Below are positions 34,661-44,415 of a DNA stretch of 64,000 nucleotides, piece by piece. How positions within the stretch are numbered: position 1 is the stretch's first letter; each line of letters begins with the position of its first letter. Source of the stretch: Saprospiraceae bacterium (GTDB taxonomy: Bacteria > Bacteroidota > Bacteroidia > Chitinophagales > Saprospiraceae); NCBI GenBank assembly GCA_020627965.1, contig JAHDFX010000004.1, positions 1 through 64,000 of the forward strand. The letters run 5' to 3'. A model generated the notes under the pieces. It was not told the DNA's origin, made no database searches, and saw only the letters and a list, made by a program, of their open reading frames with translations. Both the position numbers and the translations under genes were made by a program.

Positions 34661-35365
34661 ATGAATATTGTTATAACTGGAGCGACCAAAGGAATTGGAC
34701 GTGCCCTGGTAGATGCTTTTGCCCGGGAAGGATTTGATTTGGCAGTTTGTTCTCGTAATGAAACAGATTTGGCGAACTTAAAAGCTGAAATAGAGGAAAA
34801 ATACGATGTAAGTGTCTTGTATAAGGTGACGGATATGTCTGATGAACAAAATGTTCTTGACTTCGCCGAATATATAAGTTCCAATTGGAACAAGGTAGAC
34901 ATTTTAATGAATAATGCAGGAGTATACTTTCCTGGAGACATCATTGATGTAAAAGGAGAAGATATGGTTCGTATGATGGGCACTAATTTTTATAGTGCTT
35001 TTCATTTGACCAGAGCTTTGTTGCCTATGATGTCAACGCAAAATAAAGGGCATATTTTTAATATGTGTTCCATTGCAAGTCAGATTGCTTTGCCTAAAGG
35101 TGGCGCTTATAGTGTCTCCAAATTTGCCTTGCTCGGTTTTTCCAAATCACTCAGAGAAGAACTAAAGCCTAAAGGTATAAGAGTAACAGCCATCATGCCT
35201 GGAGCCACCTGGTCCGACTCCTGGAAAGCAATGGAAGGACAATTACCTGAGGAACGATTGATGAAAGCTTCTGATGTGGCAGAAGCGGTTTTGGGGGCTT
35301 ATAAATTAAGTGAACAGGCAGTAGTAGAAGAATTGGTCATGCGCCCTCAGTTAGGAGATTTGTGA
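34661..35365 (+). CDS. Short-chain dehydrogenase/reductase
   Basis: A protein of 234 residues of classical SDR type. The cofactor loop is ITGATKGIGR at the N-terminus, NNAGVYFPGDIIDV holds the NNAG motif, MCSIASQIALPKGGAYSVSK carries the catalytic Ser, Tyr and Lys. It is a little shorter at the C-terminus than FabG-type enzymes, ending VVEELVMRPQLGDL, as in the YdfG/sepiapterin-like branch. The substrate is unknown. It precedes the cytochrome c peroxidase gene by 19 bases, so the two may be co-transcribed. Confidence 0.88.
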   Translation: MNIVITGATKGIGRALVDAFAREGFDLAVCSRNETDLANLKAEIEEKYDVSVLYKVTDMSDEQNVLDFAEYISSNWNKVDILMNNAGVYFPGDIIDVKGEDMVRMMGTNFYSAFHLTRALLPMMSTQNKGHIFNMCSIASQIALPKGGAYSVSKFALLGFSKSLREELKPKGIRVTAIMPGATWSDSWKAMEGQLPEERLMKASDVAEAVLGAYKLSEQAVVEELVMRPQLGDL

Positions 35366-35384
35366 TAAAAAAATTATCATTAAT

Positions 35385-36542
35385 ATGAAAAAGCATCTAC
35401 TGTTAGCACTATTAGCCTCAGCCCTTCTAATATTATCCTCTTGCAAAGATGATGAAGTACCTGATGATGATAACCCAACGACAGGTTGTGAAGATATTTC
35501 TGGTAGCTTGGCCGATATCGCCTTTGAGCCTACTGTTTATGATTTCATTACGCCACCGCTTTTCCCGCCAGCTAACCTGCCTGCCAATAACCCATTAACC
35601 GAAGAGGGAATAGAGTTGGGGCGCCGCCTGTTTTTCGATCCTTTATTATCTGCTGATAGTACTATGTCTTGTGCTTCCTGCCATGTTCCATCCAGTAGTT
35701 TTAATGATAATGTAGCCCTGCCAGTAGGTATTGACGGATTACAAGGGCTGAGAAGTACGATGACGCTGGTCAATATGGCTTTTGTTCCCAATAATCAGCT
35801 CAATTGGGATGGTAAAGCGCCGGATCTTCAGGCACAGGCAATAGAACCCGTTATTAATGAACTGGAATTACACGAAACATGGGAAAATGTAGAGTGTAAA
35901 TTACGTAGCCATGATACCTATCCCGAATTATTCAGAAAAGCATTCGGTATTAGTGACAAACAAGAGATTACCCGGGATCTGGCAGCTAAAGCTATAGAAC
36001 AGTTTGAACTCACACTGGTCAGTTATAATTCCCAATTTGATCGAATTATTCGAGGAGAACTAGGGCAATTTTTTGAAGAAAATGAACTGAGAGGCTGGAA
36101 ATTATTTCAGGCAGAAGGTACAGAGCCCGGTATCGCTGATGCACAATGCTGGCATTGTCATTCTTTTGGGCAGTTTAAAAACATTTTTACCAATGGCGAT
36201 TTTTTCAATAATGGACTGGACTCAGTAGGCTCCTTAAATGATTTTACTGACCTGGGAAGAGGTGGTGTTACTGGTAATATTGCGGATAATGGTAAATTTA
36301 AATCACCGACACTAAGGAACATTGCTTTGACCGCTCCTTACATGCACGACGGGCGTTTCAATACACTTGAAGAAGTGCTGGATGCCTATGGAAGCGGAGG
36401 CCATCCAGCTCCCAATGTTGATCCTTTTGTCCCCATCATTCAGCTCGATTCTTCTGAAAAAGCTGACATCATTGCATTATTACATACATTAACAGATACT
36501 ACGTTTACTAATAATCCGGCTTTTCAAAACCCCTTTGAATGA
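35385..36542 (+). CDS. Di-heme cytochrome c peroxidase, lipoprotein
   Basis: A protein of 385 residues. The signal MKKHLLLALLASALLILSSC ends in a lipobox, so the enzyme is anchored in the periplasm. Two haem c motifs are present: CASCH at residues 96-100 and CWHCH at 255-259, with the family phrases GRRLFFDPLLSADSTMSC, LNWDGKAPDLQAQAIEPV, FKSPTLRNIALTAPYMHDGR and TLEEVLDAYGSGG. It reduces hydrogen peroxide to water using electrons from small cytochromes, or acts as a MauG-like oxidase. It is in the same neighbourhood as OxyR, which fits oxidative defence. Its stop overlaps a possible longer start of the next gene. Confidence 0.92.
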   Translation: MKKHLLLALLASALLILSSCKDDEVPDDDNPTTGCEDISGSLADIAFEPTVYDFITPPLFPPANLPANNPLTEEGIELGRRLFFDPLLSADSTMSCASCHVPSSSFNDNVALPVGIDGLQGLRSTMTLVNMAFVPNNQLNWDGKAPDLQAQAIEPVINELELHETWENVECKLRSHDTYPELFRKAFGISDKQEITRDLAAKAIEQFELTLVSYNSQFDRIIRGELGQFFEENELRGWKLFQAEGTEPGIADAQCWHCHSFGQFKNIFTNGDFFNNGLDSVGSLNDFTDLGRGGVTGNIADNGKFKSPTLRNIALTAPYMHDGRFNTLEEVLDAYGSGGHPAPNVDPFVPIIQLDSSEKADIIALLHTLTDTTFTNNPAFQNPFE

Positions 36543-36561
36543 GCAAAAAGAAAGGATAATT

Positions 36562-37203
36562 ATGATAAGATATACAATACTGGCATCAGCATGCTTTTTA
36601 ATGCTTACCGCAATACAAACACCGCCTAAAAAAATATTCGGTAAGTATGGTAAAATAGTCGAAGGCGAATACATCTGTCTGGAATTATTTGAAAACAATA
36701 ATTTCAGTATGTCTATCAGCGAATGTGATAAAGATACTTATATCAATGGTGAATATACCTTCGATGGAGCGGCTGTATATTTGACTTCTGAAAAGCAACC
36801 TGGTATTAAAATCGGTAAAATACAATCAGAGAAAACAGCAGGAAAAAATATCATTACCCTAATTAGCCCGGATGCCTTATTGGTCTCAGAAATTCGTGTG
36901 CGTATCAATGACGCTGAAGAATGGCAAAGCCCTAATGGTAGAGCACAAATATACAGTAGCGAACCAATAGAAAAAGCTGAATTTAGCCTGCGAGACTTAA
37001 AAACCTTAAAGTCTTTTAGTCCTAAAAATGGGCAAAATCATCAGGTAGAATTGGTTTTTGAAGATTTGAATACAATGGCAATGAATAGACAAAAATGGAA
37101 TTTGAGTAAGAAAAAGCTAGTATTTACGGATGAGTCAGGTGTTCAAATTACACTAAAGAAAAGTCGAAAATGTTGGTTTGATTACGAATTTAAGGATGAA
37201 TAA
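36562..37203 (+). CDS. Secreted protein of unknown function behind the peroxidase
   Basis: A protein of 213 residues. The ATG at 36562 follows an AAAGGA sequence at a good distance and gives a signal peptide MIRYTILASACFLMLTAIQT; a frame from 36535 overlaps the peroxidase gene and lengthens the leader. The mature part looks like an all-beta domain: GKYGKIVEGEYICLELFENN, TYINGEYTFDGAAVYL and NQVELVFEDL-like strands, ending with a second lysine-rich stretch. No known family was recognised. It starts 19 bases after the peroxidase stop, so it is probably on the same transcript and exported. Confidence 0.7.
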   Translation: MIRYTILASACFLMLTAIQTPPKKIFGKYGKIVEGEYICLELFENNNFSMSISECDKDTYINGEYTFDGAAVYLTSEKQPGIKIGKIQSEKTAGKNIITLISPDALLVSEIRVRINDAEEWQSPNGRAQIYSSEPIEKAEFSLRDLKTLKSFSPKNGQNHQVELVFEDLNTMAMNRQKWNLSKKKLVFTDESGVQITLKKSRKCWFDYEFKDE

Positions 37204-37463
37204 AGGATTTTCACCTTATATTTAAATTGCACCCATGCATAAAAAACGACTCAGCAAAATGTTAGCGATGTGTTAAAATTTTCTTTTCTCAAAATTATTT
37301 CGCCTAAAACTTGACGAATTATTGTTTTTTGAGTAATTTTGTTACTCAATATTAAGAAGGGTTGTTTATAAATATTTTATAGGGGGCATATTTTGCCCCT
37401 TATTTTTTAGACTTTATTTACATAAAGTCTATTTTTTACTGAGAATTTTCAGATTTTTGCATC

Positions 37464-37471
37464 TACCTTTG
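37464..37471 (+). promoter_or_regulatory. Candidate -7 element for the winged-helix regulator gene
   Basis: TACCTTTG is exact for TAnnTTTG. It places transcription start near 37478, which fits the ATG at 37498 and not the one at 37474. The 37204-37463 region is AT-rich and otherwise shows only a short inverted repeat (GAGTAATTTTGTTACTC). Confidence 0.5.
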
Positions 37472-37497
37472 TTTTGCAATGGTCAAAAACGTTTAAA

Positions 37498-38028
37498 ATG
37501 CTGGAGACTCTTATCTCTTCAAAAACTCGAATTAAGTTACTCCTCAAATTCTTTCTCAATAGTAACACTACTGCTTACTTGCGTAATTTGGAAAGTGAAT
37601 TTGGCGAATCTACCAATGCTATACGTGTAGAGCTCAACAGGCTCGAACAGGCAGGCTTACTCAATACATCACCGGAAGGTAATAAAAAAATTTTTCAGGC
37701 CAATACAAAGCATCCATTGTACAATGAGATCAATAGTATTGTATTGAAATACGTTGGTATCAATCATATTATTGAAAATATTGTAAAGCGTCTGGGTGCA
37801 TTGGAGCAGGTTTATCTAACCGGAGAATTTGCCAGAGGACTCGACAGCCAAATCATTGATCTGGTTTTTATTGGTGACGTTGATAAAATATACCTTATCA
37901 AGTTGGCCGAAAAAGCAGAGAAAATTATTCATAGAAAAATACGTTATATCATATATACTCCAGAAGAACTAAATGGAGAAGAACCTACCTTTGATGCACC
38001 TGCTCTGCTGCTATGGAGCAGAGAATAA
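37498..38028 (+). CDS. Winged-helix regulator with nucleotidyltransferase-like domain, glycan-locus type
   Basis: A protein of 176 residues. Residues 1-75 are an ArsR-like winged helix: MLETLISSKTRIKLLLKFFL, YLRNLESEFGESTNAIRVEL and NRLEQAGLLNTSPEGNKKIF. Residues of about 95-160 are a minimal nucleotidyltransferase-type fold (VYLTGEFARGLDSQIIDLVF) in which the Asp pair is only partly kept. Proteins of this build stand at the head of polysaccharide loci in Bacteroidota, next to DegT aminotransferases as here, and presumably control them. The ATG at 37498 is preferred because the promoter element ends at 37471. Confidence 0.82.
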   Translation: MLETLISSKTRIKLLLKFFLNSNTTAYLRNLESEFGESTNAIRVELNRLEQAGLLNTSPEGNKKIFQANTKHPLYNEINSIVLKYVGINHIIENIVKRLGALEQVYLTGEFARGLDSQIIDLVFIGDVDKIYLIKLAEKAEKIIHRKIRYIIYTPEELNGEEPTFDAPALLLWSRE

Positions 38029-38118
38029 ATAGCTTAAATTGGCAGGTATTTCTCTTCCAAACATAAATGAACACCAATAGAATAGCAATCTTTATGCTGT
38101 TCTTTTTAGACTAAAGCT

Positions 38119-39255
38119 ATGCCGAAAATACAGATGGTTGACTTGAAGGGGCAGTACCTGAGGGTGAAATCTGAGATAGATGCTGCCATTATGCAATGCC
38201 TGGAATCAACCTCATTCATCAATGGCCCCGCAGTACAATCTTTTCAAAAAAACCTGGAATCTTATCTGGGGGTCCAACATGTTATTCCCTGTGCCAATGG
38301 TACAGATGCCCTCCAGATAGCTATGATGGCATTAGGGCTAAAGCCCGGAGATGAAGTCATTGTACCTGCTTTCACTTATGTAGCAACGGTTGAGGTTATT
38401 GCTTTACTAGGACTCAATCCGGTCATGGTTGATGTAGACCCAAATACGTTTAACCTGACTGATGAAATCGTAGAACGAGCCATTACTGCACATACCCGTG
38501 CTATCGTTCCTGTTCACCTTTTCGGGCAATCCACGAATATGGAGCCTATCATGAAAGTGACAGAAAAGTATAACTTGAGTATTATAGAAGACAATGCTCA
38601 GTCTATCGGGGCAACTTATACTTTTACAGATGATCGTTGTGTTAAAACAGGAGCTATTGGCGACATCGGCTGTACTTCTTTCTACCCATCCAAAAATTTG
38701 GGTGCCTATGGCGACGGCGGTGCTATATGTACCAATAATCAAGAATTAGCAAACAAATTGCGAATGATTGCCAATCATGGCCAATCTGAAAAATATTATC
38801 ATAGATATATCGGTGTCAATTCTCGCCTGGATGCCATACAGGCAGCCATTCTGGATATTAAACTAAAGTATCTGGATGAATATGCGACTACCCGCCAGAA
38901 AGTAGCAGCATATTATGACGAGGCTTTCGCCGAAATAGAACTATTGCAGATACCTGTTCGAGAGCCCAATTCCACCCATGTTTTTCACCAGTACACACTG
39001 ATAGTCGGAGAAGGACTTCGGGATAAACTGAAAAACTTTCTTCATGAACGAGGTATTCCTACAATGATCTATTATCCGCTTCCACTAAACGAACAGGAAG
39101 CCTTTAAAGGGCGTGGTCGTAAGGTTGGTGATTTGTTGATTACAAAAGAACTTTGCCAGTCTGTATTATCACTTCCCATACACACAGAAATGAATGAAGA
39201 ACAACTCTCTTATATCGCTGATAATGTTCGAGAGTTTTTCCAGAAAATGGTCTAA
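38119..39255 (+). CDS. DegT/DnrJ/EryC1 aminotransferase, WlbE/WbpE-like
   Basis: A protein of 378 residues of the PLP sugar aminotransferase family. Motifs: [71 protein letters not shown] and [16 protein letters not shown], whose Lys in PSK binds PLP, then [10 protein letters not shown]. It adds an amino group to a keto sugar nucleotide. The next gene is a WlbB/WbpD-like N-acetyltransferase (overlap TAATG), so the likely reaction is amination of UDP-2-acetamido-3-keto-glucuronate to the 3-amino sugar. The oxidase and dehydrogenase of that path (WbpA/WbpB) are not in the window. Confidence 0.92.
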   Translation: MPKIQMVDLKGQYLRVKSEIDAAIMQCLESTSFINGPAVQSFQKNLESYLGVQHVIPCANGTDALQIAMMALGLKPGDEVIVPAFTYVATVEVIALLGLNPVMVDVDPNTFNLTDEIVERAITAHTRAIVPVHLFGQSTNMEPIMKVTEKYNLSIIEDNAQSIGATYTFTDDRCVKTGAIGDIGCTSFYPSKNLGAYGDGGAICTNNQELANKLRMIANHGQSEKYYHRYIGVNSRLDAIQAAILDIKLKYLDEYATTRQKVAAYYDEAFAEIELLQIPVREPNSTHVFHQYTLIVGEGLRDKLKNFLHERGIPTMIYYPLPLNEQEAFKGRGRKVGDLLITKELCQSVLSLPIHTEMNEEQLSYIADNVREFFQKMV

Positions 39256-39824
39256 TGAACTACTACAAACACGAAACAGCTATTATTGACGGCGGCTGCA
39301 ATATAGGCACCGGAACCAAGATATGGCATTTCAGCCATGTGATGCCCAATTGTACGATCGGTGAAAATTGTAATATCGGTCAAAACGTTTTCATTGCTGC
39401 CGATGTACTGCTAGGTAATAATGTCAAAGTTCAGAATAATGTTTCCATCTATACTGGCGTTGTCTGTGAAGATGATGTATTTCTGGGACCTTCTATGGTG
39501 TTTACCAATGTCAATAACCCCAGAAGCGCTGTAAGCCGTCGTGGTCAATACCAAAAAACCTATGTCCGTAAAGGAGCTACCATTGGCGCAAATGCTACTA
39601 TAGTATGTGGTAATACGATTGGTCAATATGCCTTCATTGGAGCAGGGGCTGTAGTGACTAAAGATGTCCCTGATTTTGCCTTACTAGTAGGTAATCCGGC
39701 CCGTCAGACTGGTTGGATGAGTATCAATGGACATCGACTGGAATTCAATGAAAAAGGAGAAGCTAGTTGTCCGGGAACGGGGCAAAAATATCGACTGAAA
39801 GACGAAAAAGTAAAACTGCTCTAA
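39255..39824 (+). CDS. Hexapeptide-repeat N-acetyltransferase, WlbB/WbpD-like
   Basis: A protein of 189 residues with a left-handed beta-helix of hexapeptide repeats from about residue 10 to 150: [40 protein letters not shown] and [20 protein letters not shown], then [20 protein letters not shown] and [20 protein letters not shown]. These match UDP-2-acetamido-3-amino-2,3-dideoxyglucuronate N-acetyltransferases, which acetylate the amine made by the preceding enzyme with acetyl-CoA. Its ATG overlaps the aminotransferase stop. Its end overlaps that of the convergent sulfatase-fold gene by four bases. Product: a di-N-acetylated uronic acid for a surface glycan. Confidence 0.9.
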   Translation: MNYYKHETAIIDGGCNIGTGTKIWHFSHVMPNCTIGENCNIGQNVFIAADVLLGNNVKVQNNVSIYTGVVCEDDVFLGPSMVFTNVNNPRSAVSRRGQYQKTYVRKGATIGANATIVCGNTIGQYAFIGAGAVVTKDVPDFALLVGNPARQTGWMSINGHRLEFNEKGEASCPGTGQKYRLKDEKVKLL

Positions 39825-41194
39825 TGATGTACTTCCTTAGGATTCTCAAAACTAATGCCTGAAGAAAACAATCTGAAGGAATCCAATATTTTCAAATAAT
39901 CATCCTTTGTTTTTAAGTTCATGCTAAAATCCCGTATCGGATCAGCATCACTGGGTAAAGCAATGAATTCGGGTTCGTCATACCCTGTTTGGAATGGCGC
40001 CTGATACCATTTATTATTACGCATCAAAAAGCGAGTTTCCTCCAACAAAAAGCAAATTTGATTATAGCGGTATTTATCCAGCGTTTTGCCTCGGTTATTA
40101 TACCAGAAAGACTGCATAACCGGCATAGACAATTCCGGCTCATGTACCATAGAAGGGCCTAATTGCTCATGCCCTGTCACCCTCAGCATACTATTAAAAA
40201 TATGACGTGTGCTGACTGGTGTGCCAATTGTTTTTGCTTTATCATCATTGTGATCCAACCAAAACATCGGGACTTTATTGCCCGCATCTGTTACATTACT
40301 AAAATGATAAGTCCAGCCCGTTTCACCAAAATTTTCTCCATGATCGGCACCAAAAACCATCAGATTACCAGTGTCTTTATGCATTTCTTCGCAAAAAGCA
40401 TTCACCCCCGAAGAAATAGACCGCCAGGCATCTCTCTGCCTGCCTTTCAATAACTCCAGCATATCCGTCTTGATAGGCTCTTTATCTTTTACTAAAAAAG
40501 TCTGATTAGCCGTATGAAACAAAGAGGTGATTTCTCTCAATTTTCGTATCACGCCATTAGAAGTCAATTTAAAGGTCGGAGCAATATGGTAGGGAAAATG
40601 CGTCTCCATCAAATTCAGAAATATAAAAGAAGACTCCCCTTTTGCCTCATTTTCTTTAATGATGTTTCTCGCCTGCTGAAAAACATCTTCATAAGTGTTT
40701 TGTAGCCAGGTTGTAGCCATTTCAAGGTCGGAAGCCATACGTGCCATAAGCATGTCTTTCGACAATAATTTTTTTCTCAGCCTAGGTTTACCGATCAAGA
40801 CCAGTAATTGCTGAAGACGATTGAATTTAGGGTCTACCAGTTTCCAGATACGCCTGATCTCATCAAAACCACGATGCAAACCAAAAATATCTGTAGTCGC
40901 AATATTGGCTGTTACCTGATAAGTATTATAGCCTGCTGCTTTCATTTTTTCCGCTAGTGTAGGGATATGAAGATGAATGGAACGTGATTGTGCCGTAGCT
41001 CCATGTTCGTGAGGCATAAGCCCTGTAAATAAAGACGCTGTGGCAGGCAATGTCCAGCAACCAGCAGAGCGAGCTTCTGTAAATTGCGTAGCATGTTGTT
41101 CGACATAGGGCATCCCAATACCAGCATCATATACACTATCAAAACGTAAACTGTCGGCAACTAAAACAATGATATTTCTCGGCTTCTGTAGCAT
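39821..41194 (-). CDS. Sulfatase-fold hydrolase (alkaline phosphatase superfamily), nucleophile Thr
   Basis: A protein of 457 residues. The N-terminus [17 protein letters not shown] has the metal-binding Asp; the next motif is [23 protein letters not shown]. Aligned with the sulfatase signature C/S-x-P-x-R, the place of the formylglycine Cys is taken by Thr and the Arg is missing, so this should not be a classical sulfatase. Later [15 protein letters not shown] supplies metal ligands. It has no signal peptide. It belongs to the wider phosphatase/phosphotransferase group that uses Thr, but a substrate cannot be assigned. It sits convergent to the aminosugar genes and may act on the same glycan. 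Confidence 0.83.
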   Translation of the reverse strand: MLQKPRNIIVLVADSLRFDSVYDAGIGMPYVEQHATQFTEARSAGCWTLPATASLFTGLMPHEHGATAQSRSIHLHIPTLAEKMKAAGYNTYQVTANIATTDIFGLHRGFDEIRRIWKLVDPKFNRLQQLLVLIGKPRLRKKLLSKDMLMARMASDLEMATTWLQNTYEDVFQQARNIIKENEAKGESSFIFLNLMETHFPYHIAPTFKLTSNGVIRKLREITSLFHTANQTFLVKDKEPIKTDMLELLKGRQRDAWRSISSGVNAFCEEMHKDTGNLMVFGADHGENFGETGWTYHFSNVTDAGNKVPMFWLDHNDDKAKTIGTPVSTRHIFNSMLRVTGHEQLGPSMVHEPELSMPVMQSFWYNNRGKTLDKYRYNQICFLLEETRFLMRNNKWYQAPFQTGYDEPEFIALPSDADPIRDFSMNLKTKDDYLKILDSFRLFSSGISFENPKEVHH

Positions 41195-41282
41195 AATCTG
41201 GATCGCTTAAAGTCTTTTTGAAGGCGCAAAGATACCATGATTGATTACATTAACTATTTCAAACAGGCGATAATCTCATATT

Positions 41283-41301
41283 TTAGTGTAAAAAACACTA
41301 A
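41283..41301. repeat. Small inverted repeat upstream of the DinB-like gene
   Basis: TTAGTGT (41283-41289) and ACACTAA (41295-41301) pair perfectly across AAAAA. It lies between divergent genes (sulfatase-fold, minus; DinB-like, plus), where an operator would be expected. No known regulator is implied. Confidence 0.35.
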
Positions 41302-41340
41302 TTTATGTAACTTAGAGTACTGACTAAATATTCATTAAAC

Positions 41341-41796
41341 ATGACCTATTTACAAAAAGAATTGAAAGAAATGGAAAGCTATTTTCCAAAGAAAGATACA
41401 CTAAAGGAAGCTGTCTCCAGATCGGATGTTGCCTGGCATTTATCACACTCATTGATGGTTATTGCCGGCATTTGTGATACCATACAAAAAACCGATCCTT
41501 CTAAGTATAACTATGCTTTCAATATGAATCGTTTTATAGTTTTCAGCTTAAGACATATTCCAAGAGGAAGAGGCAAAGCACCTAAGATAGTCCGCCCAAA
41601 AGAAAATATTACACTGGAACAACTGCAACAACAACTCAAACAAACACGTAAAGAATTAGAGAATTTTGATGCCTTAGACAAAAATGCTTACTTCAAACAT
41701 CCTTATTTCGGCTTATTGAATAAAGCCAATACAATGAAATTTCTCAAAATACATACTAAGCACCACTTGAAGATCATGAGAGATATTCTTAAATAA
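41341..41796 (+). CDS. DinB/DUF1569-like protein
   Basis: A protein of 151 residues, cytoplasmic. A helix bundle with spaced metal-type histidines: SDVAWHLSHSLMVIAGICDT near residue 30 and FLKIHTKHHLKIMRDILK at the C-terminus, the pattern of DUF1569 and the DinB fold. Many such proteins bind a metal or act with low-molecular-weight thiols, but the physiological role is unknown. The middle is basic (SLRHIPRGRGKAPKIVRPKE). It stands between a divergent hydrolase gene and the GH8 cellulase gene, without an evident operon partner. Confidence 0.7.
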   Translation: MTYLQKELKEMESYFPKKDTLKEAVSRSDVAWHLSHSLMVIAGICDTIQKTDPSKYNYAFNMNRFIVFSLRHIPRGRGKAPKIVRPKENITLEQLQQQLKQTRKELENFDALDKNAYFKHPYFGLLNKANTMKFLKIHTKHHLKIMRDILK

Positions 41797-41903
41797 TGTT
41801 TAATTATCAATGGTTAACTGTTAATAACAACTTCATTAATAATTAACAATTTATGCCGTGCTCAGTATACCATTAATAATTAATAATTAAACCTTTAACT
41901 ATT

Positions 41904-44336
41904 ATGCGCCTGTTATCACACGCTATCACCTTGCTGATAGTCACATTACTTTATCTACAAACCCCACTATTTGCCCAGATCAATACACCTTCAGGAGCCA
42001 CGATTCCTTTTGGTACAAATACTTCTTATCCAGGCACGAACATCATGCCGACCAATTTGCCCACTAGCGGTACTTATGGAGCTTCTCAGGATGCTGCTAA
42101 TGCATACAATCAGTGGAAAGCCGATTATGTAACCAGTTGTGGCGGCAGCAACCCTGAAGTATTCCGTGTAAAATTTGACAGCCCTACTGAAACTGTCTCA
42201 GAAGGTATTGCTTATGGTATGCTACTGGCAGTATACGCAGCCGATAAGCCTTTATTTGATGGTTTATGGCAATATTATAAAAACAATATGAATGGCAATG
42301 GTGTCATGAACTGGAAAGTCAGTGGATGTAATAGCGTCATCGGTTTTGGTGGGGCTACTGATGCTGAATTAGATGCTGCACTTGCTCTGATAGTAGCCAA
42401 TACACAATGGCCGAATTCAACTTCACCTCATAATTATCAGGTAGATGCAACGGCTTTGATTACAGCTATTAAAGATCATGAAATCCAGCCAACTAATGCT
42501 AACGGGCCTTATCAAACTAACAATGGAGACGCCTGGGGATTTGGTAATAATTGTAGAAACCCGAGTTATCAGTCACCAGCTTATTATAAAGTCTACGCAG
42601 AATTTGTGCCTTCACAGGCAAGCTTTTGGAATAATGTTATTACAGCCAGTTACGATCTTATCAATGCCAATGTACACCCCACAACTGGCTTAGTCAGCAA
42701 TTGGAGCGATCATACAGGAACGCCCAACAGCTGTAATGGACCCGACGAGCATGGCTGGGATGCCTGCCGAAATCCCTGGCGTATGGGAACAGATGTTTCC
42801 TGGTTTGGAGATGCCGATGCAAAGGCAATTTGTAATAATCTTGCCAGTTTTGTACAAGGTACAGGCGCTCCTAATCTCCAGGGACCCATCCAACAAGATG
42901 GGAGTGCAGGTCAATATCACTCACCTACTTTTATCTCTACCTGGGCAGTAGGTGTAATGGGCAGTAATAGCTCCTACCAAAGTACACTGAATAGTGTTTA
43001 CACAGAAACAGTTGCGGTAACTGACCCCCTGCCTTATTATTTTGGTAATACCCTTCGGGCAATTTGTTTATTTAACCTTACAGGGAATTTTTGGTTGCCA
43101 ACAAGTAGCACACCACCTTCAAATTTCCCAGTCGTACAAATCAATAGTCCAACAAATGGTGGTGTATATCCTCCAGGAAGCCCTATTAATATTACTGCTG
43201 ATATTACAGATGCCGACGGAACGATTAGCTCGGTAACATTAGAAATTGACGGTGTACCGATCAGCATTTCCAATACAGGTGGCGACACCTGGTCAACTAA
43301 CTGGACACCTACGGTGCAAGCTGTATACACCGTCAGTATAACAGCTACAGATAATGATGGGCAATCCTCTACGTCAACGGTAACGATCACTGTAAATGAT
43401 GGTACTGTACCTCCGGTAGCCAGTTTTACAGCCACTCCTCAAAGCGGTGCATCGCCCTTACCCGTCAGTTTTGATGCTTCTGCCTCGACTGATCCTGATG
43501 GCGGAAGTCTTTCTTATAGTTGGAATTTTGGTGATGGTAGTACAGGCACAGGAGTAACGACCAGCCATACTTATGCTACAGATGGGAATTATATCGTAAC
43601 ATTAACGGTAACAGACGATGAAGGCGATACTGATAGTTATTCATTGACCATCATTGTCAACTCCAGTCCATGTGGATTAGTGGCTCATTATCGAACAAAT
43701 GATGTTGATGTCGCTACTATGAATGATAATTCTGTGCGACCAGAATTTTTCATTGAAAACACAGGAAGTTCGGCGATTAATCTGGCTGATGTTACTTTCC
43801 GTTATTGGTTTTTAAGAGAAGGTACTCAGGGAGAGCAGGCTTGGATTGATTATTCAGATATGGATGATGCCAATATCACCATGTCATTCTTCGATGTCCC
43901 GTCTCCAACGCCCGATGCCGACCGTTACATAGAGTATGGTTTTACATCAGGCGCCGGTACACTGGCACCCGGAGCTACTACTGGAGTAATCGTTACACGA
44001 TTCAATAAACTAGATTGGTCTATTTATGATGAGTCAAATGATTATTCTTTCAATGCAAACTATAGCACTTATGCCCCCTGGCAAAACATTACAGTCTATT
44101 GCAATGGTCTATTAGCTTATGGCATTGAGCCTACTAATTGTCAGCCAAATCTGAGTATTAATGATGCCCCTATTGCTGATGGAATTTATCAGGCTGGACA
44201 ACAAGTGTATTCAACAGGTATTGTTCCACAAAATGGAACGGTTGTTTTTAAAGCCGGAAATGTAGTTATTCTGGACAAGAATTTCAAAGTGAATCCTGGT
44301 GGTAAGCTGGATGCGGAAATTGAGGGCTGTAATTAG
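41904..44336 (+). CDS. Secreted GH8 endoglucanase with Ig-like, PKD and CBM3 modules
   Basis: A protein of 810 residues. Signal peptide (1-24) ends at FAQ. The GH8 domain (about 35-400) has general acid Glu100 in SEGIAYGMLLAVYA, Asp153 in GGATDAELDAALAL and base Asp286 in GWDACRNPWRMGTD. These correspond to Glu95/Asp152/Asp278 of C. thermocellum CelA. Next come an Ig-like domain (about 408-500), a PKD domain (about 503-590, SYSWNFGDGSTGTG), a CBM3 cellulose-binding module (about 595-745, AHYRTNDVDVATMNDNSVRP) and a C-terminal 3-coathanger-stack-like stretch ending VILDKNFKVNPGGKLDAEIE. It should cut cellulose or a mixed beta-glucan outside the cell. No separate T9SS sorting domain was seen; the last 60 residues may serve in its place. 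Confidence 0.93.
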   Translation: MRLLSHAITLLIVTLLYLQTPLFAQINTPSGATIPFGTNTSYPGTNIMPTNLPTSGTYGASQDAANAYNQWKADYVTSCGGSNPEVFRVKFDSPTETVSEGIAYGMLLAVYAADKPLFDGLWQYYKNNMNGNGVMNWKVSGCNSVIGFGGATDAELDAALALIVANTQWPNSTSPHNYQVDATALITAIKDHEIQPTNANGPYQTNNGDAWGFGNNCRNPSYQSPAYYKVYAEFVPSQASFWNNVITASYDLINANVHPTTGLVSNWSDHTGTPNSCNGPDEHGWDACRNPWRMGTDVSWFGDADAKAICNNLASFVQGTGAPNLQGPIQQDGSAGQYHSPTFISTWAVGVMGSNSSYQSTLNSVYTETVAVTDPLPYYFGNTLRAICLFNLTGNFWLPTSSTPPSNFPVVQINSPTNGGVYPPGSPINITADITDADGTISSVTLEIDGVPISISNTGGDTWSTNWTPTVQAVYTVSITATDNDGQSSTSTVTITVNDGTVPPVASFTATPQSGASPLPVSFDASASTDPDGGSLSYSWNFGDGSTGTGVTTSHTYATDGNYIVTLTVTDDEGDTDSYSLTIIVNSSPCGLVAHYRTNDVDVATMNDNSVRPEFFIENTGSSAINLADVTFRYWFLREGTQGEQAWIDYSDMDDANITMSFFDVPSPTPDADRYIEYGFTSGAGTLAPGATTGVIVTRFNKLDWSIYDESNDYSFNANYSTYAPWQNITVYCNGLLAYGIEPTNCQPNLSINDAPIADGIYQAGQQVYSTGIVPQNGTVVFKAGNVVILDKNFKVNPGGKLDAEIEGCN

Positions 44337-44363
44337 TGTTTTAGATGTAATTGTAATAAAAAT

Positions 44364-44411
44364 ATAAGCCATCCCGAATTTTTGAATGCTCAAAAAATCG
44401 GGATGGCTTAT
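44364..44411. terminator. Strong bidirectional terminator between cellulase and RNase R genes
   Basis: The arms ATAAGCCATCCCGA (44364-44377) and TCGGGATGGCTTAT (44398-44411) are perfect complements and are extended by AT pairs towards the loop. T-runs lie on both sides. It ends GH8 transcription (plus) and the RNase R transcript (minus). Confidence 0.85.
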
Positions 44412-44415
44412 GTTT

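Noticed and set aside
41800..41900. AT-rich repeated ATTAATAATTAA words before the cellulase gene
   Set aside because: They look like low-complexity AT-rich intergenic DNA; no unit, spacing or symmetry indicates an origin, array or operator.
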